A stretch of DNA of 64,000 nucleotides from Emydura subglobosa (lineage: Eukaryota; Chordata; Testudines; Chelidae): NCBI GenBank assembly GCA_007922225.1, contig ML679963.1, positions 3,201,176 to 3,265,175 of the forward strand, in the 5' to 3' direction. Position numbers and translations under genes: made by a program. This document shows, piece after piece, positions 1-25,684 of the stretch. Numbering within the stretch: position 1 is the stretch's first letter; each line of letters starts with the position of its first letter. The notes under the pieces are model-generated. The model saw nothing but the letters and a program-made list of their open reading frames with translations, was not told where the DNA came from and searched no databases.

Positions 1-29
1 CCAGACTTCCATGCAAGGAGCTACCTATT

Positions 30-135
30 GTCCCTTGGCAAGTGCCTTCCTCCTTTGCTACTGGGACTGACCCCCTTTCGCTGTCGGTCATCAATTTTCC
101 CCATTCGTTGATGCGGGTGGGAGACATTTGCCCTC
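30..135. repeat. Unclassified dispersed repeat, copy 1
   Basis: This block resembles 32990-33120 in the same orientation. Both share a run reading ACTGGGACTG, then a pyrimidine-rich stretch, then a GTTGA-GCGGGTGGGAGACATTTG-like end. Finding two copies more than 30 kb apart marks a dispersed repeat. I do not recognise the family. Confidence 0.5.
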
Positions 136-157
136 CAATTGCACCATTCTAGGAAAC

Positions 158-183
158 AGGGAGGGAGGGAGGGAAGGAGAGAG
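158..183. repeat. GGGA/GGAA purine simple repeat
   Basis: A short purine-only GGGAGGGAGGGAGGGAAGGAGAG-type tract lies in the TRPV3 intron upstream of the first visible exon. It looks like an ordinary microsatellite. Confidence 0.7.
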
Positions 184-524
184 AAGCAGATGAGAGGATG
201 GAACAAACAAAACACGGTATTTTTTAACTTCTAAAGACTAGCCATGTATAGTTGCTGAGTTGATTTTGGGAAACCTTCAGTTGGTAGCGATAGGCCTAGT
301 CAGTACTGGAACAGGAAACCTCCAAGGATACCCCACAGTGCTGAAGGAAGAGCAATGTTGGTGATTCAGTAGGAGCCCTGATCCTCCAGAGTGGTGGTAG
401 GGATCTCTGTGCTGTCGAATGTGTTGTCTAAACCGGAAACCCTAACTGTGGTCACTAAAGATCCCATGTTGCTTTTTGCAGAATAGAAATGTTAGTCATA
501 GAGTCGGCCAAATACTAATTTGGT

Positions 525-775
525 TAACTAATGTATCCAGCTTACCTAAATTCCCCCTGTACTTGCCAATGGATATGGCATTCCTTACTACTTCCTGTCC
601 TAAACTGTTGTATAGTGTTGTTGTGCGCAGTTAAACAGCTGCCACATTCCACCCCACAGGCAGCTGCATTTCAGTGGTGGGTGAAGTGATTCCTGTACAT
701 ATAGTTTGTAAAGAGCTTTGGGATCCTTCGGGATGAAAGACTATATAAATGTAAGTTATTATTATTATTTTAAAA
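525..775 (+). repeat. Ancient SINE/LINE 3' fragment with ATT tail
   Basis: The 3' end reads AGAGCTTTGGGATCCTTCGG, then GATGAAAGACTATATAAATG, then (ATT)n. This is a common tail of old amniote L2/CORE-SINE-like elements. The body aligns by eye with 10660-10850, so both are copies of one family. Family assignment is from memory of the tail only. Confidence 0.55.
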
Positions 776-1891
776 TAGACTTAGTACATTAGATACTGAA
801 AGAAATCCTATGAGTTTCCTCTCACTTTAATTACAAGATAGAAAATTAATCACTTAATCAAAAGCAGGACTTCAGGGATTTTATATACTGAATTTGATAT
901 TACATTCTTGGAGATTATCTAACCAATCTTGGAACAGAGTCCAGAAAAATCCAATATTCTGTGACAGAAATTTGTCATAATCTGAAAAATAGAAGGACCC
1001 ACCTAGTGATTCATGCAAATCTCCACCACATTGGAGTGCACACTGGTGGAAACAGCCAACGGTCTGAGATACTCTCATTCAGGATGGCAAAATTGAACAC
1101 TGAGATGAAATTAGCATGAATAGAGTAACAATGCTAGCAGAAAAGTCTTTTCTCATTGATATATAATGTCATCAAGCCATATCAGTTTTGTAATAAAACA
1201 TTCAGCAAATATTCTGAAAACTGATTAAATTTCCTCCCACTATCTCAATAGCAGAGCAAGTACTTTGTGTACAGTGAATATGGGTGCAAGTTGAGTGGCA
1301 ATATAGGGAGGACTCTGAATTCACTTATTATTGTAGCGATTGTTGGACAAAGGCCAGGGAAGAGGCAACTGGATCTGCACTTACATGGATCCAGTAGCTC
1401 AACATCCCTGCATAGGGGTTTTTAAAGAGGCAACAGACATTATATTCTACCCTCTAGGCTGGAACAGTAATTGTGGAGGGGCTGCACCGCTGTCCTGTAG
1501 TCTCCCCTCTGTTGTAGGATTTGAATTCCTTTCTTTATCCCTTATGAGTGTTCCCAAGAAAGCCAGATTACTTCAGTGTTGAGTATGAAGGGGTGAATTT
1601 AATTCTTATTACACTATAATAAAATAAAAAATCACTTGTAAAAGGTTAAGTGTATCCTTCATTCAGATAAAAATTGTTTTGATAGCCATTTCTCACCAAA
1701 CAAATTATTTATAACAATATTTTTGGAGGAACATACAAACATTCTTTTTGTAATGATGACATGTTCATCTGTGGTATGTAATTACATTTATTTTTCTAAA
1801 TAAACAAGAGATGATGGGAATCAAATTAAACACTTTGATATTGGCAAATGTAATCAGGAATTATTATTTCTGTTTGTTTTTGTTAATTCAG

Positions 1892-15110
<13,219 letters not shown>

Positions 15111-16665
15111 TTATACAATACTTGATATTTGTTTGTTTTAAGAGGTTAAGAGAATGAACAGTGGATACTGAAATCCTATGTTTATATACTGGAGACAGCT
15201 GCAAGAAGCCATAAATTTTCATTGACTGGTGATCCAATGACTTCAACCCATATGTCAAGAGACAGAAGCCAAAGGAAAAGGGACTATTACATTTGGCTGT
15301 GTTTTGAGCCTACTCAACAAAACCCTTAGTGTCAAAGTTTCTGTGATGGTGTTTAAACTGAGTTCTTGACTTTCTGTTGGTTAAACAAATCAAACAAATG
15401 TAAGATAAAGCATATTTTCCTTTTGGAGAAATTATTCAGATCTTTTGGATGTCCAGTACTGTATCTTCTGTACTGATATCTCTAATCCATGAGAAATCAT
15501 TTTGTGTACTGAGAATAGTTAAATTTTGAAAATATGAAAAAAGACATTTCAGCTTTGAAGTAGAACCACAATATATGAAGTATGTAATTTGGAAAGTTCT
15601 GGATATAGTTGGCATTTTCATTTTCTGTATTCAAAGTACTGTATATTGCACTTTCTGTAGCACTTTTTATTTGACCAGTCATCAAGACGTATAACTTTGA
15701 ATTATGTTTGGTTTTCTATTTTATTTACATGTGTAAATATAAAAAGATATTTTTATATGTATGTTCAATATTCATTAATATATTCCTGTAGAATGTGCCT
15801 TAATCTTCATGGATTCTGATTTAATATTTGAATTGTTAAATTCTATTTTGAGGAGACTATTCAGAAAAGATACAGCCAAATCTTATTCTGTGTTTGTGTG
15901 GTAGTAAGAGATTAATTGGGTCCTCACAATTGGATAAGTTATCTTCACAGCGAGCCAGTTGATCTACAAGAGTACTGTCGCAGGGCAAAAGGACACGAAG
16001 AAACTACACAGCAGGGAACAGGGGGCACAGCTACTTGGGATAGTAAATGTGGTTTTCACTAATTGATTTTCTATAGATCTTGTATCCTCTGTCCTCTACT
16101 ATGCACAGACCCAGTTGAGATATCAAGCAGAACTGAAACAGACTCAACAGAGTTGAAATCTTAGAAAACAAAGCTTACTTTTATTGGAGGAGATTCATAG
16201 GTGATATTAATGTGATGTCTGAATCCTTTTTGGTCACCAATAGCATGTGTGAGTAAGAGCAGCATTTTATGGGACTATTTCTTCAGCACTAATAAGCTTT
16301 GTTTGGAAATTGTCATCCAAGAATATTGCAGTAAGGCCACATGTTGCCTTTTGGTTAATTCACCGATGCCTGTCAGCTACCTGGAAGAATGCTCCTCTTC
16401 ATATACATAACTAAGAAGGCATAGTACATGCACAGAACCTTACTCTGGTTATCGTGTGTGATTGCTTCTAGTAGTTTTCCAGTGATACACTTATGCCATT
16501 GTGGCCAAAGAGCCTAGCTAGACCATGCAGCACCACATCGTTTCTGTGTGGTAAGATTGCAAGGACCATGACCTTAATGAATAATAGGTAGAGAAGGCCA
16601 AATTCTGTACTTTTTATATAATATTTATTTAAAATTAAAGAAATAAAGCAAATAATTTAATAAAC
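15111..16665 (+). other. TRPV3: TRPV3 3' untranslated region (inferred)
   Basis: AT-rich sequence follows the stop codon with no AATAAA until 16642, and I see no other gene. The extent is inferred from the first poly(A) signals and needs transcript data. Confidence 0.55.
16642..16664 (+). terminator. Paired poly(A) signals, probable TRPV3 3' end
   Basis: AATAAA occurs at 16642-16647 and again at 16659-16664, followed by a T/GT-rich stretch. These are the first canonical signals after the TRPV3 stop. Confidence 0.55.
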
Positions 16666-18500
16666 GTGTATTTTTCTCCTGTATTTATTATTGCATTGAC
16701 ATTGCAATTGAAACACAACACAAGGATAAAAGATATTGGTTGGAGTGATGAGAAGGAATACATCACTTTGCAAAGGAAAAGGAAGGTGCAACAGTTTGCT
16801 GGTCCATTAAATAATTTTTTTGGATATCTAAATAATGAACTGAGTTGTAGCTGCAGATGCATCTGAGTATTGTATAATGGCCTTAACACACAAGTTAGTG
16901 TTAATTAATGTGGGATAAAATCTAGTGAGAAATACAATATAATTTAAAATAAAACATTCTAAATAATCAATCATTTTATGTACTGTATTATAGCCAGCAC
17001 TTAGAATAGAAAAAAATGATAATATATGCATCCGTCAAACTCACTAATTCTCACTTTTTTTTCAATATTCCCCTTCCTTTTTTAATTCAGCATCAGTAAG
17101 ATGTGGAAGAGGAGGTGAAAACACCCAGTTATAATAATTTTTTTCAATTCAAACAGTGATTGGAGTTGTAAAGATTTAGGAAAATATTTTTGGTTAGCAA
17201 GTTATCAAGCCTAGATGAACATAAAAATCGATGGAAAATTTAAATATGAGAATACTGAACATCAAGTTGCTATTCCTTCTGCAGATTTTCCTATGCAATG
17301 GCATGTGCATCTTATTGTTATAATTAATTTTTTGCCTATGTTGGTTTTTGAGGGAAGGTTGCTAATATCAGAACTCTTTGCTTTTTCATTGTAATTAATG
17401 CAACCTTCAACATGTTACTACGCAGGGCTTTTTTTTTTAGTGATACAGCCAATCACTGCAACTATAAAAAATAATGCACATGGTTTTTAATGCTTTCTCT
17501 GCCCTGACTTATGCCAATATGACAAAACAAATATTTGCAGAGTTAATTCACTTCCCTTATTCTTTCTGTGTCTGTGATATTAGGCTTGGTTCCTACAAAC
17601 ACAGAATCACTAAATTACAGTTTCAGCATCCTGGTGAACACATGGAGTCCTTTTAATTTTCTTTCTCATGTATCCGAGATAGAATTTATGAATCATCCTT
17701 CGTCAAAAAACTAATTTCAATGAGTTTGGGAATAGTTTCGGCAGTGGAATGAAAAACTCTCTCTAAACATGATCCAAATTTTTCAAGTGGCTCCAGTGAA
17801 GTTAATTTCTAGTATATGGTTTCTAGTACATTTGTGAGGTTTTATTTTGTATCTAGATTGAATGTGGCAATTCTATAACACATGAACCTGATCTTGCATT
17901 CTTCGTGTATATATAAAACTCCTTTTGAAATAATAGGAGTTCTGGGGTGCAAGAATTGCCAGATCATACACTATGCCAAACATTTTATTTTGAATTTCTA
18001 CAAGTAATATGTAGATGCAACTGAAAAAAATTGCAATTACAGAAAACTTTATAATTTCATTGCTGCAGAAATTATCAAATTTTCCTCAAAATTCTTACAC
18101 TTTCCACAAATGTTGGCCATGAAGTATAATATTATACCAAAAAATTCCTGGACACAGAACTCATTTAATTTAAACATATAGACTAACTCAACAAAATCAG
18201 TTTTGGATTTATTTATCTTGACCATTAATTAGATAATACTTTAAGTATACCTGGTTTCCATTTTATTTTATTCAGAATAACTTTCTTACTCAAATTGAAA
18301 AAATTTCCTAACACAGTGTGTATATTTCAGTAATATAGACTCAGATTACATAATTATGAATAACATTTGGGAAAGATTTAACATTTGATTGTGAGAAAAT
18401 CTTTAGATAAAAGTTCATAACATACTGATCAATAATTTGGTATATTATATAGACACAATTTTGCAGTATGCATTAAATAATTGACTATATAAATTAGTAA
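16666..18500. other. TRPV3-ASPA intergenic spacer
   Basis: AT-rich, non-coding sequence between the two convergent genes. I see no gene, structured RNA or clear repeat here. A decayed old repeat tail may lie at about 18570-18620 (CATTTTCAAAGTGCTTAGCA). Confidence 0.6.
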
Positions 18501-18502
18501 TA

Positions 18503-18508
18503 TTTATT
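18503..18508 (-). terminator. Candidate ASPA poly(A) signal
   Basis: TTTATT on the plus strand reads AATAAA on the minus strand, about 250 bases after the ASPA stop. It is the nearest canonical signal, in an AT-rich context where chance matches are common. Confidence 0.4.
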
Positions 18509-18759
18509 ATTAGTATCTGCAATAAACTATTGAACATAGCTAAAAGTAATAATACTTAGCATTACAAAAGTGCTCCTCATTTTCAAAGTGCTTAGCAAAA
18601 TTAATTAATACACAATTTAAAATTAAAAGTTAAATTGTTAATTGATTTATGCTCCATAAATCCCGCTGACTTCACTAGTGTTACATGAAGTAGAAATCAG
18701 CAATGAATTTGATCCTATATCTAAAAAATGCTACATAATCTTTTACAAATGTTCTAGTT

Positions 18760-18957
18760 CTAAGACAAAGAAGATCTGATACCTTTTGCAGTAAGTTTTA
18801 CTTTGACTGTTTTTACAAAAGCTTGTTTCTTTTCATAATATGCAGCCTCATTCACAAATGTTGGGTATACTGTAGAATCCCCTTCATAAGTAATGGTCTC
18901 TCCATCAATAGTTAAAAATATAGGATCTCCATTGTTTAGTGGCTGCCAGTCTTGATC
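18760..18957 (-). CDS. ASPA: ASPA terminal coding exon
   Basis: CTATAAG acceptor; stop TAG at 18762-18760. It encodes [20 protein letters not shown] then [17 protein letters not shown], ending RSSLS. The Tyr of AYYEKK is the substrate-contact residue of human ASPA. Confidence 0.95.
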   Translation of the reverse strand, partial: DQDWQPLNNGDPIFLTIDGETITYEGDSTVYPTFVNEAAYYEKKQAFVKTVKVKLTAKGIRSSLS

Positions 18958-21900
18958 CTTATAGGAAATTAGATGATAGATTATATTAGAAAATAGATTA
19001 TATTTTACTTGCATATATTTTGATAACTTTCATATAAGATTTTCAAGTTTATGATGCGTGTTCATACTACTTTGTACAGTTTATGGCCAAAATTTTCAAA
19101 GCACCACTGATTTGGGGTGCCTGACTTTAGGCATCTTGGGCCTGATTTCAGAGGGGCTGAGCACTCACTATTCCAGTCAAAATAAATGGAAACTGTGAGT
19201 GCTCAGCATCTCTGAAAGTGAGGCCCAAGTTTCTCAAAGGTTTGGCTTCCAAAATCAGAAGTACCTGTTGAGAATTAGAGTATATCGTATCTTCTTTTCC
19301 TTGAGTTTTTGTTCAAAACTGAGTTTAGAACTTCCCAAATCAATTACTGAAATACTGTAAACCATTAGTTATAAAACTTATTTGAATGGTCCTAAAACAT
19401 TCAATCTCTCCATAGTGGGTTTGACACAATAATTTTAAATCATTTATTTGATGTTATACCATATAACTATACCATAAACCAAACAACATGAAATGGAATG
19501 CCTATAAAAATGTTGCAAATTAAGAAGAATGATAGATTTTACCTGCAGGCTAGGGTGAATAACAGCAGTAATTTCATCGTTTTTATTCCTGGGATAATCT
19601 ACTTTCTCCATTATTTTGTAAACTTCAATTGTACATGGTGGAAATTCCTTTCCTAGAAACGATTAATATATTTTTAAATGTCATGTCAGCAAATTCCCAG
19701 TTAAAAAGAACACCTAATTTACTATTTTATTTAGAATGGCTGAAGTCATTAATTTGTATCTGTTCGTAGATTATCAGTTAGTAATTAACTCAAGTAACAT
19801 GAATATGTCTAGCTCCAGATTTCCTATCCCATGAAGGTCAGGTTGCTGAAACACGACCCAGTTGCTTAGTGATGCAAAAAGTCCAGATCTAAATTTGAAC
19901 AGTAGTGCTGAAATCAGGGCTTTCAATCACTGCATACACTATATGCAGTACATTTTATAGATGAAGGAATTAATCAAATCTCTCCATATGACAGCATTAC
20001 GTAAGAGTTAGGGAACTATATTGATGGGAATGCATGCAATTTTTGTTTTCTGACACGATAATGGAGAATTCTTACGTGGCCCTGATGCATGCTTATGTCG
20101 CTGCTTCAAGAATAAACTGACAAGCAACAGTCAAGCAAAACATTTTCCAATACAATGATATTTTAATTTTATATTTTAGTTGTGTATTTGACTTCGTACA
20201 GGGGCATAACAAAAGTTTATTGAATCACATAAAATAATTTGTGGCAAAGGTATACTTAAGAAATGGAAATGAATACACTTCTTATTATAAATGTTTCTTA
20301 TTTATATAGCACTCTCGGTGTACACCTATTATACAATAAGTTGTGAACGCAATTGTGAACTAAAACTTTAAATCTATGACATATCTTGTAGGATCAAGCT
20401 TCACAATAGTTCTAGATTCTCAAAATTTGGTAAAAAAGGGTAAAAGTCACTAACAACAGAAGTTCTTAAGGCTTAAATGCAATTCACTGTTCCAACATTC
20501 TTCTATAATTATTTATCATGGTGCAATTCAACATGAGTAAAATAAATTGTAAATAATTTATTAAAGACCATATGAATTAACTTACTATTACTGCTCTAAT
20601 AATAATGCAAAATATGAGTTCCATTTGTTTCATTGAAGAATGCTGTATCTTAAGTTATTTTTAAAAAATCTACTCTTTTGCAATGAGTTACTAGTAGAGT
20701 ACGGGAGTGCTCATGCTAGCATGATTTACTACCATACCTTCATTAAAAATGTGCACAAAATCAAGGCCATGTTTAATAATCTTCCTCATTTTGTCCAAAA
20801 TATCAGCTCTAAGAACTCCTTGGGGCTGAGGTCCAACTTCCACACCTGTGTACAAATAAAGGAGATATTGATAGACCTACTGTATGTCACAGTTAGAATG
20901 CATACTAAAAATACACATGCCTGTGTGTATGTGGCTGTGCTTACTGTTTTAGAATGAACTTTAAAGTCTGAGTGAGTTTGTGTGACTACTTATGTAAGGC
21001 AACCAGCCAGCATTACATCAACTGATTTAAAGAAATCTCACTGGCATACTTTATTTGGAACTGTGATACTGGGCTAAAGTGAGGATCAGAACTTATATAC
21101 ATCCATCTTACTCTTTTCCCCACCTCTTCTTTACTTCTCTTTCAGAAAATTACTTGTTTAATTAACATTGGAGACAAAATAATGCAAATTTCTCTAATGT
21201 TATACCATCTATTGCAGTATAAATGAATAGGTTAGCCATTTTAGTTCAGACACCATTTCTCCTTTCCTTTATCCCACCATCCCTTTTCTGGCAACCAACA
21301 TTGCATCCTAGCTTTATTTATGAGAAATAAATACAACTCTTCTGAGGCCAACATCAGTACTGCTGATAATCAAACAACAGAATTCTCTTCTTGTATCCTA
21401 AAATATTAAAAATCTATCCAATAAAATATTGTTCTTACATAAAGTGGGTTGATTGAGGGGGCACTTTAGGAAGCCAAATGGATAATGTATTTACCAAATC
21501 AAGGCCATATGATTACAAAGCAGATAGATGAAGCTGATCATAGCAATTTGTTTATCTTAAAGAAACAACTTAGAAACAAAAATGTCTGGAGACAGGCCTC
21601 TATTTTAATAATTTCTGAGAATTGGAAAGTGGTCTCAACATTCATATTTACCAACAGGGTGTTTTGCTATAGATCGAGTTGTTGCATATTGCAAGTTAGG
21701 ATGTTCAATCAGGAAAACAGGACAGCAGTCTGGGGCCAAAGCATTCTGTGAAGATTTGTCAAAAAAGTCTTTGTTATGCAAATATTTAAAAAATTTGCTA
21801 CAAAAGACTACTGGTGCTGAAGTGATTTACACAATGTCTTCAATATGTTGCTTTTATTTCATGGCCCTAAAATAAGTAGGACATCTTTAGAAAACATACA

Positions 21901-24900
21901 AAGCTATATTTGTTAGTCTGTTTTTCCCTAGCTCATGTCAGGCATGCTCCACTGAACTTTGCTGCACACTAATATAAATGAACACAGTTCCAATATTAAT
22001 TTAGCCAGAATCAAGCTGCTTTAGGACAGATTTCAAATATTTTTCTTCTAGCTAGGGTTAGATTCTCTTATGAGACACATGCAGTGAGTTAGCCCAGTTA
22101 TTTTATATTTCTTGGCATAAAGCCTTCCTATCCATTCCTTTCTCGATTACTGCTGATCATTTCTGCATTTTGATTAGCTATCTGCCAATCTTCATATAAC
22201 CTCATCCATAAACTGACCACATGTATCTGATTAGTATATAAACGGATCAGATACAATGAAGTTTAAATAACTTATGTCAAAATATATGAAATATCTTATC
22301 TTGAAGTATATGAATTAAGGCGGCCATTTTTAAAAAATGCACCATATTGACCTAACTTTGCTCCCATTGAAGTCAATAGGAGGCTTACCATTAACTTCAA
22401 TAAGATAACAGGCCAGCATGGAACACTTTTGCAAATCCCACCCTAAATGGGTATCAGCTAGCATACCAGTAAGATTAAACATTTTCAACATTTATTAGTA
22501 TTGCAGCCACTATATATCAGGGAATCTTTTGTCATAGCCTTAATCCATTTATTTTTCAAGTCTGCACTTTAAATAACTAAGGTCTTACAATATTTTGCAT
22601 TCAGCCTTCATTTTTTTCCAGCTTTATGATACACCAGTTTAAAAGCAGATCTAATAATCTTTAAATTTTTATTAATTTTATTCTGAGCGCTATTTTTTGC
22701 TACTGGCCCCACATTTGTCTTATTAATAGGTTAATTTATTTAATAGTGCTGTCTATATCAATGAAATCATGGTTGAATACAGTTCATGAAAGGTTGAAAT
22801 TTGTACTAACCAGTATTAGACCCAATTAAATAATTCTTTGTGATAGTAAATATCCCATTCTACATTGAGTTTTAATATTTTTTACCCAGCTTTTTAGCAA
22901 AATAAAACAAAACAGTGTAAATGTATTTAAATAAAGACACAAACTTGATATACAGTAATATGTTTCAAATAGAAATCTAAATTCATTCTCATAGTTTATT
23001 GAAACTTAGTTTTACCTTAATATAATGAAACATCTGGATTGTAAAGTTATTCCTGGAGTTTTCAAGAATAAGAGTGCCACCCATGTTAGAAGTTGTGTTG
23101 TGAAGGTCAAAAATAAGATCATAGGCATCATCACTATCTTTTGGACCAAATACACGATTAATTTCCTGAGCCCTTCTCACTTCATATGGAATATCTTCCA
23201 TCACTTGCATTCTGTTAATATTAGTACAAAGAAATTAATTAACTAATTCTATAGCTTTGCAGCCAACAAAAATTAGTGTATCCTTTTCATTTGATTTTTC
23301 CATAACTGACTAGAAATTATATATCATATAAAGCTTCTCTATCAAACTGTTTGGCCTGTAAAAAGTTGTGCTTGAACTTAACAAGTATTATTGCTAGTAG
23401 GCAATATGTCTTGCTGGTGTCTGTTTCTTTCACTATTTTGCAAGATTTCTCTCTTAATCAAAGATGATGTTTTACATTACTTCAGTTTTACTTCTTTGCA
23501 GTTCACAATGGATGAAATTCTCCCTTTGTATGGAAAGGCAGCACAAGGTTTATGCACCTTGTAAAGTCATTTCTAGGGCCTAATCCAACATCTATTGAAC
23601 ATAGAAGTATTTCAGGAGTTAGTTCAGACCTTTAGACCTCATCTATAATGCTTTTCATGGCTTGTTTCTTTTTTGATCTACTTCTTACTTTTCATATTCT
23701 GACCAGATTCTTAAGATCTTCTTGTTCCATAAAGCAGATATACTTATGGGTGATCAAATTCTCTATCATAATACTGCCATCTGGAATTCTTTCCCTCAAG
23801 ATTTTAATAAATTCCATCTCAATGTCTTTAAGACTAAACCAAGCCATTCTTTTTAATTTAGCTTTTGGTTGTCAGATTTTATAGTTGAATGTACTGTACT
23901 TTATTAATTTAATTATAAAATGGCATCTGATATGATGTCATATAAAATTATAGACTACCTTTGTGCTTTAATGTAATTGAAATGGAGAATTTCTTGGGAT
24001 AAGGGAAAGAGCTAAGTACTCTGGGTAAAATCATGCCCTATTGACATCAGTGAGAACTTTGCCATTGCCTTCAATGAGGCTGGGATTGTTTTTGTAAAGT
24101 CTTTGGTAATACTAGTATGTCTCCACCTCAGAAAAAAAAGTATAATAGTATTCTAATGTAGTTATTAATGCTTGAGTAATCTGTTGGGATTTACTGATAA
24201 ATATTAGTAAAAGTAAAAGTCAGAAGAAATACTTTAAATTAGATAACCTGACAGTACATTTATTAAAGCATTCCAATTCAAAGCAACTGAAAGAATAAAT
24301 GGGAAGACAAAGAAGTTATTCTAAATGTATAAGTATATGTATGAGTAAACAGTTAAAAAGTTGGTGTAGACCTTTGTCTCTTGCCAAGTCGTATTTACTT
24401 TATACGTGATACTATCAATAAAACAATTCTCTTTTAGATAAAATGCCAAATGAAAAAGCATTGATGCTTTGTAAAGACAAATACTTATATACAACATGTA
24501 TGAAATAAATGGTCTTTGCTTTTTTCCACCTTTTCCATCAGGGCTTTGTGTTGCATAACTATCTGTTGAGCATGCAGATATATCATACTTAAAAATGCTT
24601 AGTTCACCTACCAAAGTCCACTTCAACAGTTAACATTTCAAACACAGAGCTAACACAAAGTTCCTTTAAAAATGTTGTTTAGCAATGTAAAATAAACCTC
24701 TTAAATAATTTCAATTCTTTGTTTTAGATTCTTTAAATCAAGAAATACAGTGTGATCACTTAATTTATTGACAATTTTGTCTGTGTAATTTTGCCATATT
24801 ATGCATATTTCAAACTGAACTGTTTTCATATTTCATTCGACACTATATATGACATTTATATTTATATATTTATATATATATATATATATTTATATATAAG

Positions 24901-25684
24901 TTTATATTTATATTTACCTTTATATTTATATATATAACATTTATATAACATTTGTGTTCTTTCCCAGAGACACTCAATATCATATTTGTCTATATTTAAA
25001 TAGCTTTGTGTTTCAACAACTGGCTATGTGGCTACCAGTACAGTGGCATTAAAAGTCCCAAAGTTAAATTGCACCAGGGGTTTATTTCAGGACATGTGAG
25101 AAATGACACTGTCACTCAGAGTAATAGCAGTACTTTAACTTTACACAAACACAGCAAATCCAATATTGATTTTAAATATAGTCTAACTTCCTGTGACAAT
25201 TTGTCTCTTGTTGCACTAGCACTATTTAAAAAATGAATCAACTAAGTACATTCTATTTTGTTTTTCTAGGTTAAAGGTCAGTGCACATTATCACGTGATT
25301 GCCCTGTCAAAATAAATAGTTGTGTTCAGGTACAAATTTTACCAATAAAATAATAAAAGAAGCTCCTGATAACATTTAAGGTAGAAAACTAAACATACAC
25401 AAGCACACAGTTATTCTTACCCAAGATTATCAGAGTCAAAAACTCGGTTCAGGTCACAGTCAATATATCTGGTACATTTCTTCACAGCTCTCGGGTTGGT
25501 AATAAATGGTCTCACTTCCAGACCTGTTCTTTGAATCTCGGCTCCATTCTCTTGCCAATGCTTGACCAAAAATATCCCTGATAATTCATTGCCATGAGTC
25601 CCTCCAAAGATAGCAACTCTCCTTACAGGAGCCTCATGAACAGCATAACAGGAAGTCATTCTATTAAAGCTGCTTTAATGATTG
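18760..25684 (-). CDS. ASPA: ASPA, aspartoacylase (complete CDS, six coding exons)
   Basis: Zinc hydrolase that cleaves N-acetylaspartate to aspartate and acetate; loss in humans causes Canavan disease. Minus-strand coding exons: 25659-25421 (ATG at 25659), 23211-23016, 21745-21652, 20845-20738, 19652-19543, 18957-18760. Phases chain exactly to 314 residues (human 313). Seen motifs: zinc ligands in GGTHGNE (His22, Glu25) and FDLHNTTSN (His117), substrate motif CDLNR, YATTRS, catalytic Glu179 in [10 protein letters not shown], and NEAAYYEKK near the C-terminus. All key residues of the AstE/AspA family are present, so the enzyme should be active. A good acceptor just upstream of the ATG (exon edge 25684) implies a further 5' non-coding exon. 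The gene converges on TRPV3 and diverges from SPATA22, as in human. ACY3 is the paralogue alternative, but residue identity and position favour ASPA. Confidence 0.97.
19138..19226. mobile_element. Fold-back MITE in ASPA intron 5
   Basis: The left arm GGGCCTGATTTCAGAGGGGC then TGAGCACTCAC (19138-19168) is matched by an inverted right arm GTGAGTGCTCAGCATCTCTG then AAAGTGAGGCCC (19195-19226). The spacer is a decayed CCATTGA-type centre. Outer flanks carry TTTTCAAAG/CTCAAAGG, so the full element may be longer. Confidence 0.8.
19543..19652 (-). CDS. ASPA: ASPA coding exon 5
   Basis: GTTTCTAG acceptor and CTGCAG|GTAAAA donor. It encodes [20 protein letters not shown] then [16 protein letters not shown], the start of the C-terminal domain. 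Confidence 0.94.
20738..20845 (-). CDS. ASPA: ASPA coding exon 4
   Basis: TACACAG acceptor and GAAG|GTATGG donor. It encodes [20 protein letters not shown] then [15 protein letters not shown]. The Glu of VEVGP is the catalytic base (human Glu178). Confidence 0.95.
21652..21745 (-). CDS. ASPA: ASPA coding exon 3
   Basis: CTTCACAG acceptor and GTTG|GTAAAT donor. It encodes [20 protein letters not shown] then [11 protein letters not shown], matching human ASPA. It has no internal ATG. Confidence 0.94.
22363..22403. repeat. Inverted CCATTGA palindromes in ASPA intron 2
   Basis: CCCATTGAAGTCAATAGG is followed by ACCATTAACTTCAATAA. This is the same palindromic centre as in other fold-back MITEs of the window, here between coding exons 2 and 3. 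Confidence 0.55.
23016..23211 (-). CDS. ASPA: ASPA coding exon 2
   Basis: ATTAACAG acceptor and ATTAAG|GTAAAA donor. It encodes [20 protein letters not shown] and [19 protein letters not shown], carrying the third zinc ligand His117. Confidence 0.96.
23655..23865 (-). repeat. Possible old LINE (L2/CR1-like) fragment
   Basis: TGCCATCTGGAATTCTTTCC followed by CAATGTCTTTAAGACTAAAC resembles the conserved end of ancient L2/CR1-type LINEs. Strand and family are uncertain. It lies in ASPA intron 1. Confidence 0.3.
24036..24078. repeat. Inverted CCATTGA palindrome pair
   Basis: CCCTATTGACATCAGTGAG and GCCATTGCCTTCAATGAGG are diverged inverted copies of the recurrent palindrome, in ASPA intron 1. 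Confidence 0.5.
24843..24952. repeat. AT-rich microsatellite
   Basis: About 110 bases of TATATTTATATATA-type sequence in ASPA intron 1. It is pure AT apart from a few C/G bases and likely to vary in length. Confidence 0.85.
25421..25684 (-). CDS. ASPA: ASPA first coding exon (with short 5'UTR)
   Basis: The ATG is at 25659-25657. The exon is preceded on the minus strand by a T-rich tract and TTGCAG ending at 25685, so 25 bases of leader precede the ATG. It encodes [20 protein letters not shown] and ends at [13 protein letters not shown]. The donor is CTTGG|GTAAGA. Confidence 0.95.

Noticed and set aside
24843..24952. Direct AT repeats that might suggest an array with spacers
   Set aside because: Simple AT microsatellite with no unique spacers; CRISPR arrays are not expected in a vertebrate.
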